A DNA stretch of 64,000 nt from Liolophura sinensis (lineage: Eukaryota > Mollusca > Polyplacophora > Chitonida > Chitonidae), in assembly GCF_032854445.1 (NCBI RefSeq), contig NC_088300.1, forward strand, positions 40,950,458 to 41,014,457. The letters run 5' to 3'. This document shows, in pieces, positions 47,135 to 58,090 of the stretch; the first letter of the stretch is position 1, and every line of letters begins with the position of its first letter. The notes under the pieces are model-generated. The model was not told where the DNA came from. It did no database searches and saw only the letters and a program-made list of their open reading frames with translations. The position numbers and the translations under genes are program-made.

Positions 47135-48657
47135 TCAAATGCATTTAATCATCAAAATATCATCTCGGCGCTTGAGGAATATGTTAAATGGTCAAAAGGG
47201 GAGAAAGTGGATCGTTCGGTACTTTACGATTGGCTTAACATTGTCAAAAAGAAAGTTAGTTTAGCTATACACCGTATAGACATTGATGCTCTACCTAAAG
47301 TTAAACAGGTTCTGAAGGGTCCCACTGAGCAAGAAACACTCGCTGACCTTCATAGTAAATTTGTCATCACTGTAGCAGACAAGGCTCCTAATAACGCCAT
47401 CTTTATTTGCAAGAATTATTATTATCAAATTCTATTATCAAAACTATGTACATCTACAACAACATCCACATATTCTGCTACTAGATGTACTCTGGAGGAA
47501 CTATTTAATAAACAAAATACCTTTCTTAAAGAAAGGCGCCCAAATATACCTACCAGTCATACAGAAATACCACAACTTTACTGGATTCCTAAAATGCATA
47601 AATCCCCATACAAGGCTCGATTTTTACCACCAAACTTTTGTTAACCCTACTTACGAGAGCGTTACAAGAAGTAAAGTCATTTTGAATAAGTATTGTTGTG
47701 TCATGACAAAAAATTCATGTGGCAACTGCAGGTGGATTCTTAACAACTCCAAACGTGTTACAGGTGTCAACTGCAGGTGGATTCTTAACAACTCCAAACG
47801 TCTCACAAAAGAACTTGATGCTCATACGCATATACGTAAGACGTATCCACATGGGATTTCTCTACTCTCTATACTACAATTCCTCACAAAGATCTTATTG
47901 AAAGAATATCGTTGTTAATTGTCTCGACATTTACTAAAACAGGTCACGTTACATGAAGGTTACCACTCATGGGATGCTACATTATTTATTGAATTACTTG
48001 AATTTCTCATTATTTAACATCTATGTGATATTCGGGGATACCCTTTACCAACAGTGCATAGGTATTCCAATTGGTTCCAATTGTGCGCCTCTTTTGGCAG
48101 ACGTATACCTGTTTCCATATAAATACTATTATATGCAGAAATTACTTAAAAGAAATATCTTTACAGCTTGATCCTTTTCATTTACCAAGCGGTATATTGA
48201 TGATCTACTGGCGTTAAATAACCCCCATATTGCTGAAGCGGTGAAGGAAATCTATCCGCCTTCATTGGATTTAAAGCAGACAACAGATAGTCCTGATGGT
48301 ACATCTTATTTGCATCTATATCTGTACAAAGACGGACAAGGTCTCCTTTAATGCCGCCTTTACGACAAAAGTGATAATTTCAATTTTGATACTGTAAATT
48401 ATCCATATTTGGATAGCAATATACCAAAGGGCCCTGCATACGTTGTATACATATCTCCCCTTGTAGCATTTGTCAGATCTTGCGTAAATTGTGATGACTT
48501 TAATCTGCGTCACAAGTTGTTAGTTCAAAAACTAGTTTGTCAAGGATACTCCGTCAAACGCCTTCACTCTAAGTTTGTCAAATTTTACAATGGGTATAAC
48601 ACTCTCGTTGGCAGGTATGGACAGAGCGTTCAGAATCTCTGGCGATCTGCGTTGTGA
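47135..48657 (+). pseudogene. Penelope-like retroelement reverse transcriptase, broken
   Basis: The protein copied RNA into DNA for a retroelement. Frame 1 (47135-47644) has LHSKFVITVADKAPNNAIF and IPQLYWIPKMHKSPYKARF, an N-terminal region typical of Penelope-like enzymes. The catalytic motif A region DFSTLYTTIPH is intact at 47855-47887, in frame 1 but after a stop. A second frame opens at 47953 and runs to 48657 with a TGA at 48169-48171 and a TAA at 48349-48351. It contains GIPIGSNCAPLLADVYL (48061-48111), the YIDD catalytic box (48193-48204), and LYDKSDNFNF then NIPKGPAYVVYISPL near the end. Between 47645 and 47850 the frame is lost, and a 45-bp segment (caactgcaggtggattctta...) is tandemly duplicated at 47723 and 47768. 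No GIY-YIG endonuclease was found. Clade assignment is tentative; the reverse transcriptase identity is firm. Confidence 0.85.
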
Positions 48658-48892
48658 TCAGCCACATAGACGGCGCTGTTATCCTTATGTAAATATCTAT
48701 CGCGTACATGGCATTTAACAAGATAGATGGCGCTGCTTGCCGAGTGTAACCATCTATCTTGTAGACAGCTTTCATACAAACCAGTATGTCATGTGTAACA
48801 TCATAGATGGCGCCTCTTGTAGTATGAGATTCTTACATATTAATGGGAAAGACGTAATCGTCCGTTACTTTTGAATCACAATCTGTTCGGTT
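48658..48892. other. short degenerate repeats downstream of the RT pseudogene
   Basis: cacatagacggcgctgtt, aagatagatggcgctgct and catagatggcgcctctt recur at 57- and 82-bp spacing. This may be the 3' non-coding part of the retroelement, or unrelated. Confidence 0.45.
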
Positions 48893-49185
48893 AAGGTCTG
48901 TAACGCTCGTCATTTTCGAACTGTATCTAATACCGTTTAACGTGGGGCTGAGGGCCGTAAAGGCAGCCATGCTCATTACATCTGCATGATGCCTTTATGA
49001 ACAGTTGCAATCAAAGCCCCACTGAGATACCTTGTTTACTTGTTATCTGCCCTGGAACTCATTCGTGGACTACGAATTTGAGCGTTGTTTTGGAAATGGA
49101 TCTTGCGATTATCGACTTGGAACGCCCTTTACGGACTATAAATGATATACGAATGTCGGATATGACGCTTATATTTGAACATTTG
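48893..49185 (+). repeat. dispersed repeat family A, plus-strand copy
   Basis: Matches 1908-2340 in order: actgtatctaataccgttta, gagggccgtaaaggcagcca, tgcatgatgcctttatgaac, gtggactacgaatttgagcg, ttgttttggaaatggatctt, gcgattatcgacttggaacg and ccctttacggactata. The middle section present in copy 1 is missing. It lies about 0.25 kb downstream of the reverse transcriptase remnant. Confidence 0.75.
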
Positions 49186-51734
49186 GATTCTTTGGTTGCT
49201 TTTTCTAACCATACTAGGACCAGTGACGTCACATCAACTTTCTTTTACAATATTCTAAATGTCGATACGTACAGATCTTTGAATGTATTCGCCGAAAGGG
49301 CCTGCTAACAAACTGTTTCAAGCAAAAACATGGAAGAGACGTCACTGATACCCTCTACATCATTATAGACCACAATAAGGCCTGCTATTTTAAAATTATT
49401 TTACTCGGCTGGAAAAAACTTTCGTGGACAGTGTTTATTGGTCTTCCATCTGAAATATATTTCATTATAGGGTTTTCTTTACCTTTAAAACTAATTACTC
49501 TTAAGGCATAGTAATGATTGTATAGTGTCCCTACAACCTAAGGGAAATGAATTCATGCAAAGGACCTGGTACGGTCAGGTAGAGAATCGGCCTCAGAGAG
49601 GTATGATAAGAGAGTGCAAATTTCAAAATCCCAGCACAATTCTGTAAATTTTTAAATCAGACGTACAAAACTTGGTTGAAGCACTCATGAAAGTTCTAAT
49701 GCCATAGAGGAGATGATTGCTTAGTAATAACCCTCCAAAATTGCACTCTCGAACAATTTTTCGTTCAAATGAGGCACTGTGTTCTTTATGGTCAGTATGA
49801 AGATCAACGTTAACCAGTAAATATCTTCACTGAAGCCTTCCTGTGTGTATTTATACATGCTGTCAAAATTTCGTTTTCGTTAACGTTTGTCTTCATATGT
49901 AAAAAATAAATTTTATAATGGGATCAGTTTTGTCATACGTTGGCAACTTTAAAATTTTTATTTCTGCCAGTCTGTCTGGCATCCTTTATAGTACAGTGAA
50001 CTAACGATGCCAGTAAGGAAAACAGGCTGTACCTCGATGGAGAGTTTGAATCTTTGTGGGGTTCTTTTTTCTCTGGCCTCATACTTTTTGTGCGGGTAAA
50101 GATATAGGCTGTATTGCAGTAAATAAGTGTTATCATGAATTAGAGTGGATTACATTTGTTATACATGTATATGTATTTAACTGATTGGTGCATAACTGTG
50201 TTTCCAAGAACTCTTCAGAAAGTTACATTTGTGGCGCAGTGATTTTTCCCATTCTACCCTGTCTAATGCAAAAAAAGATATTTCAGTATGACTGGAGCAG
50301 GCTACCAATTTTCCGATTTTATGAGTTATGCATTGCTTCAAAGCATTCTTGTCATATAACAGGCAAAGGGAAGTAAAACAGAACTGAAAAAAGAAATAGC
50401 CTTACGAGTATGTCAACAGCTGTCTATCACAGCTATGATCAGTTTCGCTTCTTGAAGTGCACAGTTTCTTGCACTGGGGCTAATTCCGCGCCTTACAATA
50501 CCAGGTCCTTTTGAATAATGTGACAGGGCCTTATGTTGGGAGCTATAAAAGAAAAAAAATGTCCTTGTCCTTTAACATTCTCCAAGCCTGTGAGCCGGTA
50601 TTCATTATTCACTTAGTGTTAAGTAGCCCTTATCTCTACAGCGTATGTTGTTATTGTAGTTAAGATCAAACATAGTTAAGTGCTCTTCATGAAAACGGGG
50701 ATTAAACATTCTGGGAAACCACTGCATTCCACGCGCAACAAGGGTTTACGAAAACAATTTTCGGTTTCCAGGTGACAACTCTAGGCAACACATGCATATC
50801 AGGGCTGCTACAAAGTTCGTAAAAACTTAATTGTGACCTAAATACACCGTGATATGTTTGAAAGATTTATTCTCTAAAAAGCGGTGAAAATATTTTATTC
50901 CAACTTTAGTGTCAACAGTGCACTGAAATAAACTGACATGTGAGAAAAATCCAATGTAGGAAACACGTAGGATGTAACACGTATCATGTAGGATTCTTGT
51001 GAACATTAAACGGTGAAGAATGAGTCATGTGTTCGAATCGCGTGACTGTTAGCTTGTCTTCGTTTTATCTTGCTTGCCGTATGGCGGTTTGTTTTGTACC
51101 TGACGAGGTGCTGTAGCGCTCTTCAGTAGCTGTCAGGCTCCCTTCGCAAATTATCCTATAGCCGTGTCACTGAAATATAGTTGACATCAGCGCAAACTAA
51201 CAACAGAGCAAGAAACAACAAATCTCTTAGGGCTGTGCTGATAGCATGTCCATGCTAATGGGTATATGTTTTTACTTTGTCAATCTTGAATATTGTTGAT
51301 CACTTTTGAAGCTTGGTGTTTATGGACACAAGATGGCTTGACAAATAGCTTTGTTGTGATCAGATGTTTTTTCCACGAGAAAGTTCTCTTGTCGGCCTGA
51401 AATAAGAGCGATAATGGAAACTTCTCTACTTGCAGCAACAACCAGAACACCATGCCGCAGATTCGAAAAACGTAATACAAATAAAAAGTATGATAATATT
51501 TGCGGTGCAGTAAGTGATTGACACCTTGTCCTTTTTGATGGTCTTAAATACTGCCGTGACTGTCGTCACTATCGTCGCTGCTCTCGTTTGCTCCGCTCTG
51601 CCTTCCTTAAAGATGCTTGCGCTATTAAAGATTGAGCTCCATGTTGGGATGGAACTGATTTTTGTCAGTTACACTTCGAGAGTCTGGTTTACCACTCTTT
51701 GCTGTATACATGTAGCTGAGAGACTAATCACGGC
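49186..51734. other. no gene recognised
   Basis: Frames at 49933-50136, 50185-50376, 51280-51480 and 51514-51744 have no known domain. The last is hydrophobic and 76 aa long, with nothing else to support it. Confidence 0.5.
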
Positions 51735-51788
51735 CTTGTATTAAAGTGAAATATTCTCGAGCACGCTGTTACACACCGATCAAACCAA
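51735..51788 (+). repeat. SINE core 3' fragment
   Basis: gtattaaagtgaaatattct followed by cgagcacgctgttacacacc and gatcaaacc matches the end of the SINE core at about 75%. Confidence 0.55.
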
Positions 51789-52189
51789 AATGGAAGCACA
51801 GTCAATCGTCCATGAGGTAATGCTATAAAGGTTAACTACAAGAGACTGATCGATCCTGATAAATGTTACGACGAAAAATAACTTCTTCACAGTGCAAAAC
51901 GAGTTACTTAAAACCTTAAATGAGTCACCAAAATTAATAATTGCTTACTTTTGGACTTCTCGCAGTTGAAGTGCTCATATGATGTTTGTATGTTCTATTT
52001 AGGTAAGGTATACAGTGGGTGAACGACGGTATATATTCAGCGGTCGTTGACATGGATAACTTCCAGCGCCGTCTCGTCAAATTTCGACCCCTGTCAACTT
52101 TTGGTGAACTTTGGTACCTCGTCAGGCTTGCCAACCATCGATTACTAAGATAAAATAGAAGACTGTAGCCCAAAAAGTAAAACCTGAGC
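51789..52189. other. no gene recognised
   Basis: A 79-aa minus-strand frame at 51934-52173 has no known domain. Confidence 0.45.
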
Positions 52190-52367
52190 AGCGGCCACAG
52201 TCGTTGATATCCGGCCTCTTTTCAGGTTACCCCTGTGAGGGTTTCATTCTAACAGTTTATGTAAATATATAAACAGCAGCAGCTAATAGATCCTCTAGCA
52301 CCCTGCTTAAGCAGAGTTAGGCACAAAGATATACAGAGACAGTTGTTGTAATTTATTTGACGTCACT
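52190..52367 (+). repeat. dispersed repeat family B, copy 3
   Basis: atccggcctcttttcaggtt, tttatgtaaatatataaaca, cctctagcaccctgcttaag and cagagttaggcacaaagata then gtaatttatttgacgtc align with 1040-1195. The first third of the family is eroded. Confidence 0.6.
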
Positions 52368-53230
52368 GGTCTAGGATTACCCTCCTACACTCATGATCAG
52401 GCTCATGTATCTATACTTGTATTACGTATATATGTACACAAATTGCCCGGCACACACCATCATGTGAGAAGACCTACCGATGGTTTTAAATATTATGGGC
52501 TGTCTGTTTTATGTTATGACTGTGAACGGTCAATACTTCAGTGGCATACACAATTACAAGCACGTTCGTATTCCACACATATATAACCTATGTCCAGTGA
52601 CATTCCAACTCTCTAGTTTAGTGCCACTTATATTCATACCCATTGTTTATCTTGCCTTCCTTCCATCATTGGTTACTATGCTGTTCACGTAGATTTGCAC
52701 TATTAAATTATGTCTCTACTGATTGAATTTATGATTTACGCTGTACAAGAGAAGTTTTATTCAAACAAGGGAGAATAGTTTTATTGATGGAGACAACCGG
52801 ACTCCTCAGTGACAATCTGCCGTCTTTGACAAGTAAAGTGTAAACCCAAACTTTCACATAATTAGCACATAAATGTCCAGAGCGAGCTAATCGTGTACGT
52901 CATCTTAATGAAAGGCTATTGGTCTGACAAACATAAATCATCTAAGACCACCTAATGAGATCAGCGTACGTTTTGCCACGAAGAATAGCGGAGGCAAGAG
53001 AATCCAAAAGTTCCCAGTCAGAAGCAGGAAATAAACCGCCTCGCGTGCCCTACGATTTAAACGGGCATCTTAAGGTTACACAAGAGTATTGATTTCTCTT
53101 AATATTTATGTAGTAAATCTGTAAACGCTGAAGTAATCTCTGAAGTCGTACTACTCCATAACCACGACGAGTTCTTTTCTCTACAACATATAAATATTCA
53201 GTTTATCACGAACTAATCATGTTTTGCAAC
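52368..53230. other. no gene recognised
   Basis: A 70-aa frame at 52480-52692 is hydrophobic but has no recognisable domain. Confidence 0.45.
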
Positions 53231-53600
53231 AGGAAGAGTGAGTGCTTAGTCGTTGAAGGAATCCTTTACGGAGCACGTGTGCCTCCTTGTAGCAGGACGG
53301 ATTCCCACCGCTCTTTTATTTAGTGCTGCTTCACCGAAACGCCTTATCGAAGGCAAGACAACCGTCCCATCTAAGCCATTATACGGATTGGCTCAACCAG
53401 TCGTTGCACTATCCCCTTAGTGGTGAACGTCAAGCGAGGAAGCTACACTTTCCTCTTTTAAGGCCTTAGGTATGACCCAACCCAGGTTTGATCCTGGATT
53501 TACCGTTCCTGAAGCGGTAACTGAAAGAAGCAAAAGGCTACACAGCTTTAAACCACTGAGTTAAAGGCGTTTCCTGAGTTCCCTGTTCGGAGGGAAATCT
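53231..53600 (+). repeat. 'gagtgagtgcttag' SINE-like element, longest copy
   Basis: gaagagtgagtgcttagtcg, gtgcctccttgtagcaggac, accgctcttttatttagtgc, gggctcaacc-like, ttgcactatccccttagtgg and acgtcaagcgaggaagctac occur in order. They are followed by aggtttgatcctgg, which could be a tRNA-like end. The 3' limit is uncertain. Confidence 0.75.
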
Positions 53601-53787
53601 TGAGGCCAAACGTACTGATTAGCCCTAGCGTAACTGTAAGATATTTTACTTACCACATAATCAAAGACTGAAATTACTGTACGAGAATACAACATAGCAC
53701 AGTATGTACTATATCTACCATGCACATGACTACAATATGTTTACTATATGCCGCCCTCTCGGCCCTCTCAGCGTACATGCTATGCAC
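53601..53787. other. no feature recognised
   Basis: Short AT-rich spacer between two repeats. Confidence 0.45.
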
Positions 53788-54020
53788 ATATATTTATTTG
53801 TTTATTTGATTGGTGTTTTACGCCGTACTCAGGAATATTTCAAGAACATGGTGGGAGTAAACCGGGCAGAGCCCGGGCAAACCCACGACAATTCACAGGT
53901 TGTTGCCAGACCTCCCACGTACGCTCGGAGAGGAAACCAACATGAACTCGACTTGAACTCAGAGCAACTGCATTGGTGAGAGCTTACTAGTTCATTGTGC
54001 CGCGCTGGAGTGTAACCCCT
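53788..54020 (-). repeat. SINE, near full length, minus strand
   Basis: Tail read as tatttatttgtttatttgat, then tggtgttttacgccgtactc, aaccgggcagagcccgggca, acgctcggagaggaaaccaa, catgaactcgacttgaactc and gcattggtgagagcttacta, ending with the tRNA-like head. A block of the core (acttatacgacggcggccag in other copies) is deleted. Confidence 0.88.
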
Positions 54021-55212
54021 CGCTGTGCCACGAAGACACCCCTCCTTACATAGAGCTTGCGCACATTGACAGTTTGCTGTCAAAACTTGTCAAAACGACA
54101 AGTTTCTTTCACAGACAAAAGTTTATTTTGACATTATTATGGTGATGACATGCCGTGTTGAAGACTTGTTTGCAGATGCAAGTTTTCCTGAGTTTTGCTG
54201 AACACATAAAACATATTCCAGGTAAAAACCCACTAAAAATACGGTAAGGAGTTTTAGTAAAATAGAATAGAGAAATATACCAACCTGTGACAGTGTGTAA
54301 AGAATGAAACATATGCAGGTACTTTTAACCACCTTCAGTGGAATCTATTGTTTAAAGTGATAGAGGCATCTGCAATTATTATGCTACTTGTAAAAAATGA
54401 TAGTAGGCTATCCTAAAGTCTAGAAAAGTATTGTAAATACAGAAACATATGGAGTAGATATACAAAATATACCGTACAAATACAAGTTCCTGTTGTAAGT
54501 TGTACGGTTTTTAATTGATTTACCGCCGACTTTGAGAGACACATTTTACATCACAATGCTGCATATTCGATTGGCTATCGCACCTTTACTCCGTTTTGGC
54601 TGTGAAAACACATGGCATGATGAACCGTTACAATGCAGCCTTCGTAACGACGCAATTGCTTGGAGATTTACAGTTAGAAGAGAGCTGCTGATCTACAGGA
54701 AAATGCACTGAGAATAAATCTATCATCAATTTCTGGTTGTCCTAAATGCCCTAACAACAGTATTAAGCTCGTTCTTTTGGACTTTAGCGGAGTTAAAACA
54801 CATTTCCTGTGTGAATACAGATGATTCGTCTTGTTTGAACGCTGAAATACCTGCTTGTACGCCTGCATTCTGTGGTTAACCATTAAAACGTATCCATATA
54901 CGGACAAAACCCAGGCTGAAGTCTAACGATTTACGTATTTACTAAATAATTTATACGGAACACATAGGTTGATTTGCATAATCTATTTTGAACTTTATAA
55001 AATCGAAACTGCCTTATGACAAACAATACTAGTCTGTCAAACAAATCCTAAATAATGAGGGAACAGTATGCTAGGCGTGGAGTACAGAAATGGATTTCGG
55101 GAAAGACGTCTTACGGGAACTTCGGAAGTAATTGTATGTTAATTTTACTACTGAACACACAATGGTGACTTTACAAAGCTTAAATATCTAATTCACTTTC
55201 TCATGGTTTTTG
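54021..55212. other. no gene recognised
   Basis: Minus-strand frames at 54109-54332 and 54674-54907 have no known domain. No repeat was recognised. Confidence 0.5.
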
Positions 55213-56864
55213 GCGCCTGACAGTGGTAATGTTGTATTGAAGCCTGACGGTGTTAGAGTTGTCTTGACGCCTGACAGTGTTAGAGTTGTCTTGACCCCTG
55301 ACAGTGTTTAGGTTGTCTCGGCGCCTGACAGTGTTTAGGTTGTCTTGACGCCTGACAGTGGTAGGGTTGTCTCGACTCCTGAGAGTACCAGGGTTGTTTT
55401 GGAGCCTGACAGTGGTAATGTTGTATTGAAGCCTGACGGTGTTAGAGTTGTCTTGACGCCTGGCAATGTTAGAGTTGTCTTGACGCCTGACAGTGTTTAG
55501 GTTGCCTCGACGCCTGACAGTAGTAGGGTTGTCTCGACTCCTGACAGTACCAAGGTTGTTTCGGAGTCTGGTAGTGTTAGGGTTGTCTTGACGCCCGATA
55601 GGGTTAGAGCTGTCTTGAAGCCTGACAGTAGTAGGGTTGTCTCGACTCCTGACAGTACCACGGTTGTTTTGGCGTCTGGTAGTGTTAGAGTTGTCTTGAC
55701 GCCTGACAGTGTTTAGATTGTCTCGACGGCTGACAGTAGTAGGGTTGTCTCGACTCCTGACAGTACCAGGGTTGTTTTGGCGTCTGGTAGTGTTAGGGTT
55801 GTCTTGACGCCTGACAGTGTTTAGGTTGTCTTGACGCCTGGCAGTAGTAGAGTTGTCTAGACTCCTGACAGTACCAGGGTGTTGTCTCGACTCCTGACAG
55901 TACCAGGGTTGTTTTGGCGCCTGACAGTGGTAGGCTTGTCTTGACTACTAACAGTACCAGGGTTGTTTTGGCGTCTGGTAGTGTTAGGGTTGTCTTGACG
56001 CCTGACAGTGTTTAGGTTGTCTTGACGCCTGGCAGTAGTAGAGTTGTCTCGACTCCTGACAGTACCAGGGTTGTTTTGGCGCATGACAGTGGTAGGCTTG
56101 TCTTGACTCCTAACAGTACCAGGGTTGTTTTGGCGTCTGGTAGTGTTAGGGTTGTCTTGACGCCTGGCAATGTTAGAGTTGTCTTTACGCTTGATAAGGT
56201 TAGAGTTGTCTTGACGCCTGACAGTAGTAGGGTTGTCTCGACTCCTGACAGTACCAGGGTTGTTTTGGCGTCTGGCAGTGTTAGGGTTGTCTTGACGCCT
56301 GACAGTGTTAGAGTTGTCTTAACGCCTGACAGTGTTAGGGTTGTCTTGACGCCTGACATTACCAGGGTTGTCTTGACTCCTGACAGTACCAGAGTTGTTT
56401 TGGCGCCTGACAGTGGTAATGTTGTATTGACGCCTGACAGTGTTTAGGTTGTCTTGACGGCTGACAGTGTTTAGGTTGTCTTGACGCCTGACAGTGGTAA
56501 TGTTGTATTGACGCCTGACAGTGGTAGGATTGTCGTGACGCCTGACAGTGGTAATGTTGTATTGACGCCTGACAGTGTTAGAGCTGTCTTGACGTCTGAC
56601 AGTGTTTAGGTTGTCTCGACGCCTGACAGTGGTAATGTTGTATTGACGTCTGACAGTGGTAGGGTTGTCTTGACGCCTGACAGTGGTAATATTGTATTGA
56701 CGCCTGACAGTGTTGAGGTTGTCTTGACGCCTGACAGTACCAGGGTTGTCTCGACTCCTGACAGTACCAGGATTGTTTTGGCGTCTGGTAGTGTTAGTCT
56801 TGACACCTGATAGGGTTACAGTTGTTTTGAATCCTGACAATGTTAGGGTTGTCGTGACGCCCGC
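55213..56864. repeat. 27-bp minisatellite, ~60 copies, open in several frames
   Basis: The unit gcctgacagtgttagagttg plus tcttgac recurs every 27 bp (for example 55271 and 55298). Variants carry ggtaatgttgtattga, agtagtagggttgtctcg and accagggttgttttgg. Larger blocks also repeat: the run from cgtctggtagtgttagggtt at 55781 recurs at 55972, 191 bp away. Because 27 is divisible by three and stops are rare in the unit, frames of 202 aa (minus, VRRQDN repeats), 141 aa (plus, TPDSVRVVL repeats) and 115 aa arise. I regard these as by-products, as both strands are open with no start context or flanking gene. Confidence 0.95.
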
Positions 56865-57639
56865 TGCCGTCAAAAACAGGAAGGGCGGAAAATGTTTGGG
56901 AAAGTCATTAATTTTTTGATTCTGCAAACTTTTTGTAATTTGATAATATTATTTTTGGTGATCGTGGTATTATTTCACGACATTGTAGTGAGAAGTTTAA
57001 TGGTTATTACCTCGTAATTAGTAGGACTTCAGTATTTAATGTCATTCACTTTTGGTTACCCTGTCTTAGGTTGTCGTCGTTGTAATTTATGAGATATGAT
57101 GGATATTTCCAAATTCGTTAATTTTAGGAGACATTGTTGATTGTTAGATTTAAGACGTTTAACTGTGTGGTTTAAGGTTATGAAATAATCCACTTGTTAA
57201 ACATTAGGATTCCTGAAGATGCTTAAATTAATCATATTCTGAAGGAAAAAATCGAGAAACAGGAAAACGATATCTGAACCATCAGCGGATATTGTGGATG
57301 TAAACGTTCCTGTCTTACCAGACGACAACGTGGATAGATCTATCAGATCTGAGTTATCGTCATCCATTCAAATGCCTCTCTGTTCGGCTCGGAAGGGACT
57401 GACAACATTCACTCTGGTAGTGAAATGTGCTGAATTGACGGGTCAGGATACCCGAAAGGGAAGTGGCCCTAAAACCAGTATTTCAACAAGAACATTCTGG
57501 TAGATGGTGTAGGATGGTGGAGAGGCGGTAAAGCGCAAACAACTTGGCGGTAAAGATCCAAAACTCCGACACCCAACGCCAGGCAAAATTCCACAAGACC
57601 TAGCAAGACTAAAAGTCTCTGGACTGAGAATCCCTAACT
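56865..57639. other. no gene recognised
   Basis: Frames at 57294-57503 (+, 69 aa) and 57443-57715 (-, 90 aa) overlap and have no known domain. Confidence 0.45.
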
Positions 57640-58090
57640 CACTGGAAACGGATGACCATTCAGTTTGGCGTTTCGTTAAGCTAGTCCTGGCGAGCATCCA
57701 GTTTTGAGGGAACATTTGGGAGCGTCCAGTTTTACTTTGGAGAGTTATTCCACAGTGAATTCAGAACTTAGAGTTAGCTTGAGGACCCAGATCATTCAGA
57801 TATTGATGACGATTCAGTTTTGATGTTTTGCTCAACTAGTCCCGGGGACTAAACCAGTTATCCAGTTCCTGAGCAACGCTATGGGGACCATCCAGTCTTT
57901 GGACAATGCTTTCACTGTGAATTCATAACTGGCTTTTGGCTAGCCTGAGGACTCCCCGATTATTTGGATTGAGTAATCATTCAGTTTGGAGTTCGGTAAG
58001 CTAAGTTCGGGGACTAAGCAGTTTCTACGCAGTAACTCTATTGTGAATTGAATGCTGAACTGAGGCTAATATTCTGGACTTAGGCATGAT
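57640..58090 (+). repeat. degenerate ~155-165-bp tandem repeat, 3 copies
   Basis: (c/g)attcagttt(g/t)g occurs at 57657, 57811 and 57978. It is followed each time by a (g/c)taagct-like word and a gggactaa-like word, and preceded by gaattca(g/t)aact and gcttgaggac / gcctgaggac. Identity between copies is perhaps 65-70%. Confidence 0.65.

Noticed and set aside
56319-56927. 202-aa repetitive protein on the minus strand (VRRQDN repeats), with partners on the plus strand
   Set aside because: The frame is produced by a 27-bp tandem array open on both strands; no start context, intron signals or family resemblance.
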